64,000 nt of DNA from Oscillospiraceae bacterium (lineage in GTDB: Bacteria > Bacillota > Clostridia > Oscillospirales > Ruminococcaceae). Below are positions 33,217 through 41,589 of the stretch, piece after piece (within the stretch, counting starts at the first letter, position 1; each line of letters opens with the position of its first letter). The stretch lies in assembly GCA_020054675.1 (NCBI GenBank), contig JAIHAL010000008.1, positions 1 through 64,000 of the forward strand, written 5' to 3'. Under the pieces are notes generated by a model. That model was not told the origin of the DNA and did no database searches. It worked only from the letters and a program-made list of their open reading frames with translations. The position numbers and the translations under genes were made by a program.

Positions 33217-33282
33217 TATTCGCCGGCAACGGCAATTTGCTTACATAAAAACTGAAATCGCAAATTGCCTGCTCGGCGAATA
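33217..33282. repeat. Two-tier inverted repeat (large hairpin)
   Basis: Outer arms TATTCGCCG (33,217-33,225) and CGGCGAATA (33,274-33,282); inner arms GGCAATTTGC (33,231-33,240) and GCAAATTGCC (33,260-33,269), with a 19-nt loop. All arms pair perfectly. Confidence 0.85.
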
Positions 33283-33298
33283 ACGGCTGCAAAAATAT

Positions 33299-33360
33299 GA
33301 CCTGCTTTTCGCCTTGGTGCTCACCACTCCAATTTTACTACGAAAAGCAGGTCTTTTTAT
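33299..33360 (+). terminator. Terminator-like hairpin with long loop
   Basis: GACCTGCTTTTCG (33,299-33,311) pairs with CGAAAAGCAGGTC (33,341-33,353), followed by TTTTTATTTT. It could terminate nadBC transcription, but its 3' arm is also the start of a tandemly repeated unit. Confidence 0.7.
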
Positions 33361-33568
33361 TTTGCTTGCCTTAATGACTTTACAAGCTGAAATTTTTTCT
33401 TATTAAGGTGGGGTGCTTTTATTTCTAACTTCTAATCTCTAATTTCTAACTTCTAAAAAGCAGGTCTTTTTCTATTGTTTGTTTTAATGACTTTATCAGC
33501 CGAAAGTCTTTCCTTATTAAGGTAGGGTGCTTTTTCTAACATCTAACCTCTAATCTCTAACTTCTAAT
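33343..33568. repeat. Tandem duplication, two diverged 113-bp units
   Basis: Unit A 33,343-33,455 and unit B 33,456-33,568 both begin AAAAGCAGGTCTTTTT, share TTAATGACTTTA and TTATTAAGGT(G/A)GGGTGCTTTT, and end in a CTAAYNN heptamer array. Unit B ends at the bactofilin stop codon. Confidence 0.85.
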
Positions 33569-34398
33569 TATGTATCCGATACAGCTATTGCGTCAGGGAA
33601 CACGTTTGAAGCGGTTTCCTGCAAGAAAGTTGTGTTGACGAAACCTTGAATTGTCGCTCCGTCAAGCACTGTAATCGTAGAGGCATTGATGTTTCCGAAA
33701 ATAATTGCGTCAGATTTGAATTCAGCCTTTCCGCCTATGTCCACATTGCCTTTTATCTTGCCGTTCATGTCAAGATACTGTGCGGTGATATCGCCAAGTA
33801 TAAGGCTGTCCCTGTCAAGTTTTACCTGTCCCTTTGAAACAACATTCCCCTGCATGGAAGAGCCCGTCATCGTCGCATTGTTGCACGCAAGGTCGCCGAC
33901 GATTTTTCCTGAAACAGAGGCATTTTTTGTAATCTGCACATCGCCCTTTACGCTTCCCTCAATGGTGATGTTTGCAAATGAGCGTATGTTTCCGTCAATT
34001 ATGGTATTCCTTGAAATAATTGTTGTTTCCTCGGTTTCAAAATAAGGCGTTTCCGGCTGCCTGCCCATAGCCCTTGGCTCGCTTGGCGGAGGCGGAGGAT
34101 TGTTTCCTCCTCCAAAGCCGCCGGAGGCATTTGATGACATCCCGGCGCTTTGCGATGTGCCGTAATCATCCGCGGCATATGCCCTTTGAGGCCTTTCTTT
34201 CGCGTAAGAAAGATTTTCAACTTCCGGAATTTCATCCGCAGGCCTTGAAGCCTCCTCCTTGGCAGGCTGCGGAGGTGTGTCCAAATATCTGTCAAGTTCG
34301 GACTTTTGTCTTGAATTTTTTGATAAATCCGAGCCGACAAGCCCGTCACGCTTTAAAAGCTCCTTAACCGCTTGGTTAAAATTGTCTTTTAAACTCAT
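33568..34398 (-). CDS. Bactofilin (polymer-forming cytoskeletal protein) with disordered N-terminal region
   Basis: A 276-residue protein. Residues 1-125 are hydrophilic and low in complexity (Pro, Gly, Ser, with a GGGNNPPPPP tract), so probably disordered. Residues about 130-250 form a right-handed beta-helix of the bactofilin family (TIIDGNIRSFANITIEGSVKGDVQI, then SVSGKIVGDL, LILGDITAQY). Bactofilins polymerise without nucleotide and often position cell-wall enzymes. The start is the ATG at 34,398, eight bases from GGAGA. The polysaccharide deacetylase gene lies 47 bp upstream on the same strand, which suggests a shared envelope role. Confidence 0.88.
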   Translation of the reverse strand: MSLKDNFNQAVKELLKRDGLVGSDLSKNSRQKSELDRYLDTPPQPAKEEASRPADEIPEVENLSYAKERPQRAYAADDYGTSQSAGMSSNASGGFGGGNNPPPPPSEPRAMGRQPETPYFETEETTIISRNTIIDGNIRSFANITIEGSVKGDVQITKNASVSGKIVGDLACNNATMTGSSMQGNVVSKGQVKLDRDSLILGDITAQYLDMNGKIKGNVDIGGKAEFKSDAIIFGNINASTITVLDGATIQGFVNTTFLQETASNVFPDAIAVSDT

Positions 34399-34445
34399 TT
34401 TGATTTCTCCATTCCGCGGCAAACCCGCCGATTTGTTCTATATTT

Positions 34446-35450
34446 TTATTTATACCCGAAAATTTCGGGCTTTGTTTCGTTTGTTATTTTGTCAAATGAA
34501 TATCCCTTGTCTTTAAGGTAAACTATCAAATCTTCAAGCGTCAAAACCGTTACTTCCCTTGTGGCATGCATAAGTATAACCGCCCTGTCCTTGTTTTCAA
34601 CGCCTTTTGTCACATTTTTGTAAACAGAAGTCCAAGTTGCGGCATTGTCCGCATCCTCGGCGCTCACATTCCAATCATAATACACAAAGCCCCTGCGGGT
34701 GACTTCCGCTATAAGCTGTCTGTAAATGAAACGGTTGGAATTGTTTATGCTCCCTCCCGGGAAACGATATATGTTCGGCTTTACCCCGGTCGCCTCATAA
34801 ATATTTTGATATGTGGCATTAAAATCTTTAAGGAAAGCCTCCGGACTTGAATAAATTTCATCATACTTATGGCTAAGAGAATGCATTCCTATTGAATGTC
34901 CCGCCTCGGCGACTTTTTTCATTATTTCCTTTCCATGCTCGGAGCTGCTCCCGCACATGAAAAAGGTCGCCTTTATGTCATATTTTTCAAGTATGTTCAG
35001 GATGTCAAGCGTATAATCGCTCGGTCCGTCGTCAAATGTAAGATACACTGTTTTGGGGCTGTACTTAAACTCCGTCGGAGGGGAAACATACAAATCCGGA
35101 TAAAGCGAGGTATACGAAGCCGCCGCTGTTTCATCCGAATAAAAATTGGTTTTATATACTTCCCCCATGGCGGAGGAATCGATTTTTTGCAGTTCCTCCA
35201 CAATTTTTTGAGCAGAATAGCCTTTTTGTTTAAGCGCGGCATATATTTCCTCAAAGCTTGCACTCTCCGGGATGTTCAGCTTGTCCTGTGAAAGCAGCTC
35301 CTGATACTGGGCCATAGCCTGAACGGCCTTTTTATGCTCAGCCGAGCTTTTTATGCCAAAAAAAACCGCAAGGGAAAGCAAAATGACAATAATCAAAGCG
35401 ATTGAAGAAAGAATAAGGTCCTTAAAAAATCTAACGCTGCCAAAATACAT
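34446..35450 (-). CDS. Membrane-anchored polysaccharide deacetylase (NodB homology)
   Basis: A 334-residue enzyme of carbohydrate esterase family 4. The N terminus has one membrane anchor (DLILSSIALIIVILLSLAVFF). The extracellular NodB domain starts near 130 with TVYLTFDDGPS (catalytic Asp and metal ligand Asp), followed by HSIGMHSLSH (metal His pair), YRFPGG and VILMHA. The likely substrate is peptidoglycan or another cell-surface N-acetylated polymer. The start is the ATG at 35,450, seven bases from GAGGAG. Promoter at 35,515. Bactofilin follows in the same unit. Confidence 0.93.
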   Translation of the reverse strand: MYFGSVRFFKDLILSSIALIIVILLSLAVFFGIKSSAEHKKAVQAMAQYQELLSQDKLNIPESASFEEIYAALKQKGYSAQKIVEELQKIDSSAMGEVYKTNFYSDETAAASYTSLYPDLYVSPPTEFKYSPKTVYLTFDDGPSDYTLDILNILEKYDIKATFFMCGSSSEHGKEIMKKVAEAGHSIGMHSLSHKYDEIYSSPEAFLKDFNATYQNIYEATGVKPNIYRFPGGSINNSNRFIYRQLIAEVTRRGFVYYDWNVSAEDADNAATWTSVYKNVTKGVENKDRAVILMHATREVTVLTLEDLIVYLKDKGYSFDKITNETKPEIFGYK

Positions 35451-35514
35451 TGAACCACTCCTCATATTGTCACAGCACGCAAATCCCCATTTTGCGCACT
35501 ATATACTCTTTATA

Positions 35515-35543
35515 ATAATACATCTTTTAAATCCTTTTGTCAA
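35515..35543 (-). promoter_or_regulatory. Promoter of the deacetylase-bactofilin unit
   Basis: TTGACA (35,538-35,543) and TATTAT (35,515-35,520), 17-bp spacer, minus strand. Confidence 0.8.
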
Positions 35544-35600
35544 CGATTTTTCCCAGCCATTTTATACTTTTTATGAACAATTTACAACCCCAATCCGACA

Positions 35601-35632
35601 AAAAAACCGCGGCATACAGCCGCGGCAAAACA
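35601..35632 (-). terminator. amt terminator
   Basis: GCCGCGG / CCGCGGC hairpin; on the minus strand it is followed by a run of six or more T, about 70 bp past the amt stop. Confidence 0.88.
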
Positions 35633-35701
35633 AAAAATTTCAAGGGGAGCTTTTAATATCCGCCTGGCAATTAAAATGCAGGCATTTTTATAAAAATCGG
35701 C

Positions 35702-37414
35702 TTATTCGGCGATGTCCTGCAAAGCATCATAGCCTTCTTCGCCGGTTCTTACCTTTATTACGTTTTCAACGTCGTAAACAAAAATCTTTCCGTCGCCTAT
35801 GCGGCCCGTATAGAGCGCTTTTTTAGCTGTTTCAATAACCGCCCTTACCGGGACCTTGCAAACGACCACTTCTACTTTTATTTTAGGAAGAAGCGTCATT
35901 TCAACAGCAACGCCGCGGTAGTATTCGGTCTTGCCCTTTTGCGCGCCGCATCCAAGCACTTGTGTAACTGTTATGCCAGTAATGCCGATTGCATTAAGGC
36001 TTTCTTTAAGTTCTTCAAACTTGTTCTGTTTGCAGATAATGTCAATCTTTGTTATCTTCACATCGGAAGCTATTGGCTTGTCGCTTGAAACAATTTCAAC
36101 CGGAACAGCCTTGTCAACACTTACAGGCTTTGTGCCGTATTCTTCCGAAATCATATCGGCGGTGCTTACCATGGGCATAAAGTCCGCATAGCTGGATGTA
36201 ATTCCATGCTCCTCGATGTCAAGGCCGACAATTTCTTCATGCCTTGAAACCCTAAGCCCAACCGTTTTTTGGATGATTTTAAACACAACGAACATTACAA
36301 CAGCAACATACGCGGCAACTGAAACCACTCCAAGCGCCTGAATGCCAAGCTGTTTGAATCCTCCGCCGTAGAAGAGCCCGTTTTCGGTTGAGAAAAGTCC
36401 CACGCAAAGAGTTCCGAAAGCTCCGTTGAGGCAGTGGACTCCTATAGCTCCGACGGGGTCGTCAATTTTAAGAACCTTGTCAATAAATTCAATGCCGAAC
36501 ACAACAACAAATCCGGAAAGTACTCCTATTATCGCAGCTCCCATTGGAGACACAAGGTCGCAAGAAGCGGTAATTGCCACAAGCCCCGCAAGGGAGCCGT
36601 TAAGCGTCATTGAAACATCCGGCTTTTTGTAGCGAATCCAAGTGATTATCATTGTTGCAACGGTAGCAGTTGCGGCTGCAAGGTTTGTGGTAACAAATAT
36701 CCTGCTTGCATTAACTGCGGCATCGCCCTGCATGGAGACCGTTGAGCCGCCGTTGAATCCGAACCAGCAGAACCAGAGGATAAACACTCCGAGAGCACCA
36801 AGCGTAAGGCTGTGTCCGGGAATTGCATTAGGCTTTCCGTCTTTGTCGTATTTTCCGATTCTTGGGCCAAGTATTGCGGCGCCCACAAGAGCGGCAACTC
36901 CGCCTACCATATGAACCGCGGTGGAACCTGCAAAGTCATGGAACCCAAGCTGTGCAAGCCATCCGCCGCCCCAAATCCAGTGCCCCGAAATAGGATAAAC
37001 CACAAGGCTGATTATAAGGCTGTATATGCAGTAAGAAATGAATTTTGTCCTTTCTGCCATAGCGCCCGATACGATTGTTGCGGCTGTCGCGCAGAAAACT
37101 GTCTGGAAAATCACAAAGGCAAAAGTATTGTACCCGCCTTCAACACCGTAATTTCCCATTATGAAGAAATCCGGCTTGCCAATAAAGCCGTTGCCGCCTG
37201 CTCCGAACATAAGCCCGAAGCCCAATATCCAGAATGCCGGAGTACCAATTGCAAAGTCCATAAGGTTTTTCATGATGATGTTGCCGGCATTTTTTGCCCT
37301 TGTAAATCCGGTTTCAACCATTGCAAACCCTGCCTGCATAAAGAATACAAGCGCAGATGCAACGAGAACCCATATTGTGTCAATAGAGGAAGTAAGCTGA
37401 GCAATGTTTTCCAT
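35702..37414 (-). CDS. amt: Ammonium transporter fused to a PII signalling domain (Amt-PII)
   Basis: A 570-residue fusion. Residues 1-400 are an Amt/Rh ammonium channel with about eleven helices, a channel-lining His in STAVHMVGG (168) and a second in GVHCLNG (327). Residues 400-452 form a linker, and 453-566 a complete PII (GlnB/GlnK) domain with GCGAQKGKTEYYRG (T-loop base), LLPKIKVEVVV and IGDGKIFVYDVENVIKVRTGE. The T-loop position that is uridylylated in enterobacterial PII (Tyr51) is Val504 here, so control would be by ATP/ADP and 2-oxoglutarate binding only. PII normally plugs Amt as a separate trimer; the fusion fixes their stoichiometry. AAGGAGG precedes the ATG. Confidence 0.96.
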   Translation of the reverse strand: MENIAQLTSSIDTIWVLVASALVFFMQAGFAMVETGFTRAKNAGNIIMKNLMDFAIGTPAFWILGFGLMFGAGGNGFIGKPDFFIMGNYGVEGGYNTFAFVIFQTVFCATAATIVSGAMAERTKFISYCIYSLIISLVVYPISGHWIWGGGWLAQLGFHDFAGSTAVHMVGGVAALVGAAILGPRIGKYDKDGKPNAIPGHSLTLGALGVFILWFCWFGFNGGSTVSMQGDAAVNASRIFVTTNLAAATATVATMIITWIRYKKPDVSMTLNGSLAGLVAITASCDLVSPMGAAIIGVLSGFVVVFGIEFIDKVLKIDDPVGAIGVHCLNGAFGTLCVGLFSTENGLFYGGGFKQLGIQALGVVSVAAYVAVVMFVVFKIIQKTVGLRVSRHEEIVGLDIEEHGITSSYADFMPMVSTADMISEEYGTKPVSVDKAVPVEIVSSDKPIASDVKITKIDIICKQNKFEELKESLNAIGITGITVTQVLGCGAQKGKTEYYRGVAVEMTLLPKIKVEVVVCKVPVRAVIETAKKALYTGRIGDGKIFVYDVENVIKVRTGEEGYDALQDIAE

Positions 37415-37670
37415 AAAATTGCCTCCTTGTATTGATTTTATTAAAACGCAGCAACAAACCAGAGAAAAACCGAAAAACGGTGAATTTTTTCTATTTTCAC
37501 CGGATTCCGGAACCCTTTTGTACAGCTTTCCGGTTTTTCATCGCATATTCCTGCGAATTAAGGCGCAAGATTTTCCCAAAAGCTTCAAACTCCCCAATGA
37601 GCTTTGCTTTTAAAACAAAAAATGACGCTTGGATGGTACCCAAGCGTCATTGCTTTTTGTTTTTTAATCT
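37415..37670 (-). promoter_or_regulatory. amt leader with two terminator-like hairpins
   Basis: From the promoter at 37,679 the RNA would first meet a 12-bp stem AATGACGCTTGG/CCAAGCGTCATT (37,621-37,651) followed by U-rich sequence. It then meets a small AAGCTC-ATTGGG-GAGTTT hairpin and several CCGG pairings. The last is CGGTGAA/TTCACCG (around 37,477-37,502) with five U directly after it, roughly 60 nt before the gene. This arrangement suggests attenuation. The first hairpin may also end read-through from aspS. Confidence 0.55.
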
Positions 37671-37678
37671 ATGTTTAT

Positions 37679-37706
37679 ATTATATTTATAATTTTAATTT
37701 TGTCAA
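37679..37706 (-). promoter_or_regulatory. Promoter of amt
   Basis: TTGACA (37,701-37,706) and TATAAT (37,679-37,684), 16-bp spacer, minus strand, giving a leader of about 255 nt. Confidence 0.8.
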
Positions 37707-37808
37707 TAAGGTTTTTTACTTTTGTATATAATCACAACGTCCAAGCATTCGCCGAATTTCGATTTGTGCAAAAACGTGTGAAGTTTTTAAAAAAACAGCA
37801 TTAAAATG

Positions 37809-39584
37809 TTATTTTTTTGTTTCTTTGAGTTCTATTCCCAAAACGTCAAGACTTGCCTTGTCAACCGGCGACGGGCAAGATGACATGAGCTCACTTGCAT
37901 TTTGCACTTTCGGGAACGCTGTAACATCCCTAAGGCTTTCCGCCCTGCACATCATCATTGCAAGCCTGTCAAGACCTATGCCGGCTCCTCCATGCGGGGG
38001 CGCGCCGTATTTGTAGGCTTCAACAAGGAACCCGAATTTAGCCTCGATTTCTTCATCGCTAAGCCCAAGGGAACGGAACATCCTCTGCTGCAATTCATAA
38101 TCCGTAATGCGTATGGAGCCGCTTGAAAGCTCGATTCCGTTCAGCACAAGGTCATATGCCTTTGCCCTGACCGCTCCCGGGTCGGTATCAAGGTATTCAA
38201 GGCATTCGTCCATAGGCATGGTAAACGGATGGTGCATTGCGGCCCAGCTTCCCGTTTCCTCATCCCATTCAAAAAACGGGAATTCGGTAATCCAAAGGAA
38301 ATTAAACGTGTCGGGGATTATTTCCAGCTGCTTTGCAACAATAAGCCTTAATGCTCCAAGCACCGAAAGCACCGTTTTGTTTTTATCTGCGACAATAAGC
38401 GCAACATCGCCCTTTTCGCAGCCAAGCTTTGAAAGGATTGCTTTAAGCTCGTCCTCCGACATGAATTTTGCAAATGAACAGGTCGGAGCGTCGTCCACCC
38501 AGCGGATGTACGCAAGACCCTTTGCGCCGATTCCCTTTGCATGCTCCCCAAGCTTGTCTATTTCCTTTCGTGTAAGCTTTCCGGCTCCGCCCTTTGCAAC
38601 GATTCCCCTTACGCTGCCACCGGATGCGACAGCATCGGCAAAAACAGAAAAGCCGCAGTTTTTAACTTCTTCCGAAATATCTGTTATTTCCATTCCAAAA
38701 CGCGTATCGGGCTTGTCTGTTCCATACTTTTCCATGGCGTCATTATATGTCATCCTTGGGAGAGGAAGCGGTATGTCAACATCCAAAACCTCTTTAAAAA
38801 GGCGCTTGATAAAGCCCTCGTTCATTTCAAGTATATCGTCCACATCAACAAAGGACATTTCAAGGTCTATCTGGGTAAATTCCGGCTGCCTGTCGGCGCG
38901 CAAATCCTCATCCCTGAAACACCTTGCAATCTGGATGTACCTGTCATATCCGGAAACCATCAGAAGCTGCTTGTAAATCTGCGGGGATTGGGGCAGGGCA
39001 TAAAACTTCCCGTTGTGGACCCTTGACGGAACAAGGTAGTCCCTCGCCCCCTCCGGAGTGGATTTTATAAGCATTGGAGTTTCTATTTCAATAAATCCGT
39101 TTTCGTAATAATACTCCCTTGCCACCTTTGCAATCTTATGGCGCATGATAATGTTCTTTTGCAGTTCCTGCCTGCGGAGGTCAAGGTAGCGGTATTTGAG
39201 CCTCAGCTCCTCGTTTGTGTTTGTGCCGTCGACTATTTCAAACGGAGGAGTCTGCGCCTTTGCAAGTATGCGCAAATCGGTCACGAAAATTTCTATATCC
39301 CCAGTTTTAAGTTCGGGATTGGGGCTTTCGCGCTTTTCCACAATCCCTTTTGCCATAAGCACATATTCCGAGCGGCAGCGTGATGCCTTTTCAAAAACAT
39401 CCCTGTCCGTCTTGTCATTAAAAGTAAGCTGGACAATCCCCGTACGGTCCCTTAAATCTATGAATACAAGCTTTCCCTTGTCGCGTATTTTCTGCACAAA
39501 TCCGCCGACAACAACTTCTTTGCCGACGCCCTCTACTTCGCCGCAATAATGCGTGCGTTTCAATCCCTTCATCGTTTCCGCCAT
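37809..39584 (-). CDS. aspS: Aspartyl-tRNA synthetase
   Basis: A 591-residue class II synthetase of the bacterial type. It has an N-terminal OB anticodon-binding domain (KRTHYCGEV, LVFIDLRDRTGIVQ), the catalytic core (motif 2 ARCFRDEDLRADRQPEFTQID), a GAD insertion domain and motif 3 (GGAGIGLDRLAMMM). It follows hisS by 13 bp, the usual Firmicute hisS-aspS operon. The presence of the GAD domain is typical for bacteria; whether the enzyme is discriminating or also charges tRNA-Asn cannot be judged by eye. Confidence 0.97.
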   Translation of the reverse strand: MAETMKGLKRTHYCGEVEGVGKEVVVGGFVQKIRDKGKLVFIDLRDRTGIVQLTFNDKTDRDVFEKASRCRSEYVLMAKGIVEKRESPNPELKTGDIEIFVTDLRILAKAQTPPFEIVDGTNTNEELRLKYRYLDLRRQELQKNIIMRHKIAKVAREYYYENGFIEIETPMLIKSTPEGARDYLVPSRVHNGKFYALPQSPQIYKQLLMVSGYDRYIQIARCFRDEDLRADRQPEFTQIDLEMSFVDVDDILEMNEGFIKRLFKEVLDVDIPLPLPRMTYNDAMEKYGTDKPDTRFGMEITDISEEVKNCGFSVFADAVASGGSVRGIVAKGGAGKLTRKEIDKLGEHAKGIGAKGLAYIRWVDDAPTCSFAKFMSEDELKAILSKLGCEKGDVALIVADKNKTVLSVLGALRLIVAKQLEIIPDTFNFLWITEFPFFEWDEETGSWAAMHHPFTMPMDECLEYLDTDPGAVRAKAYDLVLNGIELSSGSIRITDYELQQRMFRSLGLSDEEIEAKFGFLVEAYKYGAPPHGGAGIGLDRLAMMMCRAESLRDVTAFPKVQNASELMSSCPSPVDKASLDVLGIELKETKK

Positions 39585-39597
39585 AAATTTATTCTCC

Positions 39598-40920
39598 TTA
39601 AATGTTATTCATCGTATCGGAAAACATATCGCCGACCACTATATTTGAAAAGTTTTCAATAAACCCATCATCAAACCTCAGCGGAATCTGTTCTCCCGTC
39701 CTCATGTTTTTAAGGTTTGCGCCGTTGTTTTCAAGCTCATTGTCGCCTATTACCATGGAAAATGCGGCGCCTATCTTGTCGGCATACTTCATTTGTGCTT
39801 TAAGGCCCCTGCCCATAAGGTCGTATTCCACCCAAAAGCCCTCGTCCCTAAGCTCCTTTGCAAGCGAAAGCGCCTTTTTTGCGGCCGCCTCGCCCATTGA
39901 AGCAATGTAAAGGTCGCATTTCTTTTCGGGGATAAAATCACAGCCTTGGTTTTCCATTGTCATTATAAGCCTTTCAAGTCCCATGGCAAAGCCAAGCGCA
40001 GGAGTTTTCGGCCCGCCGAGCTGTTCCACAAGCCCGTCATAGCGTCCGCCGCCGCAAATCGTGCTCTGTGCGCCTATATCGCTTGCCACAAATTCAAAAA
40101 CCGTCTTTGTATAATAATCAAGTCCCCTTACGATTTTGGGATTTACCGAATACTCAATTCCCATAACCGAAAGATTTTCTTTAAGCTTTTCAAAATGCTC
40201 CCTACACTCATCGCAAAGGAAATCAAGTATAACCGGCGCATCCTTTGCAATTCCGGAGCAGACAGGGCTTTTGCAGTCAAGAATCCTCATAGGGTTTTTA
40301 TCAAGCCTGCCCTTGCAAGTATCGCAAAGATTATCTTTTCTTTCCTCAAAATAAGCTTTCAGCGCGGCATGGTACTGCTTTCTGCATACAGGGCAGCCTA
40401 TGGAATTTATAAAAAGCTCCACGCCCGAAATTCCAAGCCTGTCCATAAATCCCTTTGCCATGGCTATAAGCTCGGCGTCAGCGGCAGGAGAATCGCTTCC
40501 GAACATTTCCGCCCCGAACTGGTGGAATTCCCTGAGTCTTCCCGCCTGCGGCCTTTCATGCCTGAAACATGAAATTATATAATAAACCTTTTGCGGCATG
40601 GCCTCGTTTAAAAGCCCGTTTTCAAGCACCGCGCGGACGGTTCCGGCGGTTCCCTCCGGACGCAGGGTAAAGCCGTCCTCATCTTTTCCGTTTTCAGTGC
40701 TTTGTGCAAAAACGCCGTACATTTCCTTTTGCACAACGTCGGTGGCATCTCCCACGCTTCTTTTAAAAAGCTTTGTTTCCTCAAAAGTCGGAAAGCGTAT
40801 TTCCTTAAAACCGTACTGCTCGGCGGTTTCCATTGCGAGTTTTTCAACGGTATGCCATTTATAGGCCTGTGCGGGCACCATATCCCTTGTGCCGTACGGG
40901 CGCTTGACAATCAAATCCAT
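39598..40920 (-). CDS. hisS: Histidyl-tRNA synthetase
   Basis: A 440-residue class II synthetase. It opens with RPYGTRDMVP. Motif 2 is RHERPQAGRLREFHQFGAE, and the histidine-specific loops are LDYYTKTVFEF and GGGRYDGLVEQLGG. The C-terminal anticodon-binding domain follows. The region CPVCRKQYHA...CDTCKGRLD shows a paired-cysteine insertion, seen in some clostridial HisS proteins. The start is the ATG at 40,920 with GGAGG four bases upstream. Transcribed with aspS from a promoter 33 bp upstream; no T-box fits in that short leader. Confidence 0.96.
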   Translation of the reverse strand: MDLIVKRPYGTRDMVPAQAYKWHTVEKLAMETAEQYGFKEIRFPTFEETKLFKRSVGDATDVVQKEMYGVFAQSTENGKDEDGFTLRPEGTAGTVRAVLENGLLNEAMPQKVYYIISCFRHERPQAGRLREFHQFGAEMFGSDSPAADAELIAMAKGFMDRLGISGVELFINSIGCPVCRKQYHAALKAYFEERKDNLCDTCKGRLDKNPMRILDCKSPVCSGIAKDAPVILDFLCDECREHFEKLKENLSVMGIEYSVNPKIVRGLDYYTKTVFEFVASDIGAQSTICGGGRYDGLVEQLGGPKTPALGFAMGLERLIMTMENQGCDFIPEKKCDLYIASMGEAAAKKALSLAKELRDEGFWVEYDLMGRGLKAQMKYADKIGAAFSMVIGDNELENNGANLKNMRTGEQIPLRFDDGFIENFSNIVVGDMFSDTMNNI

Positions 40921-40952
40921 AATTCCTCCAAAAACAAACAACTTTAAAAGAT

Positions 40953-40981
40953 ATTATACTACATATCAATGGTATTATCAA
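40953..40981 (-). promoter_or_regulatory. Promoter of hisS-aspS
   Basis: TTGATA (40,976-40,981) and TATAAT (40,953-40,958), 17-bp spacer, minus strand. Confidence 0.8.
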
Positions 40982-40985
40982 GCAT

Positions 40986-41010
40986 AAAAAATGCCCCTTT
41001 CGGGGCGAAA
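40986..41010 (-). terminator. mgsA terminator
   Basis: GCCCC-GAAA-GGGGC hairpin followed on the minus strand by ATTTTTTA, just past the mgsA stop. Confidence 0.88.
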
Positions 41011-41012
41011 AA

Positions 41013-41414
41013 TCAGCGTGCCTTGACAATTTCACGCCAGTCAAGGTCTCCTCTTTCAAGAGCGTGAATAAGAGCTTCCGCCGTTGCAATGTTTGTCGCA
41101 AGCGGAATGTTGTGCACATCGCAGAGCCTCAAAAGATTCATTTCATTCGGCTCATGCGGCTTTGGCGAAAGCGGGTCCCTGAAAAATATCAACAGGTCTA
41201 TTTCGTTGCAGGAAATCCTTGCGCTTATCTGCTGGTCGCCGCCCTGTGAGCCGCTGAGATAGCGCTGGATGTTCAGCCCCGTCGCCTGTGCCACAAGCTT
41301 TCCGGTAGTTCCCGTAGCGCAAAGGTTGTGCTTGCTTAAAATTCCGCAATAAGCGATGCAAAACTGCACCAAAAGCTCCTTTTTTGAGTCGTGTGCAATC
41401 AAAGCAATATTCAT
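41013..41414 (-). CDS. mgsA: Methylglyoxal synthase
   Basis: Converts dihydroxyacetone phosphate to methylglyoxal and phosphate, a bypass of lower glycolysis. The 133-residue protein shows [12 protein letters not shown] at the start, TGTTGKL (phosphate binding), [14 protein letters not shown], and [18 protein letters not shown] with the catalytic Asp region. The start is the ATG at 41,414, the family's normal N terminus; the ATG at 41,426 overlaps the ribosome site. Single gene with its own promoter and terminator. Confidence 0.95.
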   Translation of the reverse strand: MNIALIAHDSKKELLVQFCIAYCGILSKHNLCATGTTGKLVAQATGLNIQRYLSGSQGGDQQISARISCNEIDLLIFFRDPLSPKPHEPNEMNLLRLCDVHNIPLATNIATAEALIHALERGDLDWREIVKAR

Positions 41415-41521
41415 TTTAAAAATCATCCTTTCTTTTGTGCTTGCAAAAATGCCAAACCCCTACGTGTCTGCACACGCAATATTCTTCTCTCTCAAAACAA
41501 TACCATATTTCTATACAATTT

Positions 41522-41549
41522 ATTTTATCATAAAAAATTTATTTGTCAA
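41522..41549 (-). promoter_or_regulatory. Promoter of mgsA
   Basis: TTGACA (41,544-41,549) and TAAAAT (41,522-41,527), 16-bp spacer, minus strand, giving a leader of about 100 nt. Confidence 0.75.
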
Positions 41550-41589
41550 AGCTTTAATAAATCATGAAATAAAATTTTACAGTTTAGCT

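Larger units (their letters stand above)
32956..33567. other. Intergenic repeat mosaic, no gene
   Basis: A 612-bp gap between nadC and the bactofilin gene. In order it contains a heptamer array (33,011-33,056), the inverted composite repeat copy 2 (to 33,207), a two-tier hairpin (33,217-33,282), a 13-bp-stem terminator-like hairpin (33,299-33,353), and two tandem 113-bp units (33,343-33,568), each ending in a heptamer array. No reading frame with a ribosome site is seen. Confidence 0.8.

Noticed and set aside
33011-33568. CRISPR-like array
   Set aside because: The period is 7 bp with 2 variable bases and no 20-40-bp spacers or cas genes, so this is a short tandem repeat.
40921-41012. T-box leader for hisS-aspS
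   Set aside because: The promoter at 40,953-40,981 leaves only about 25-30 nt of leader, and the hairpin upstream belongs to mgsA.
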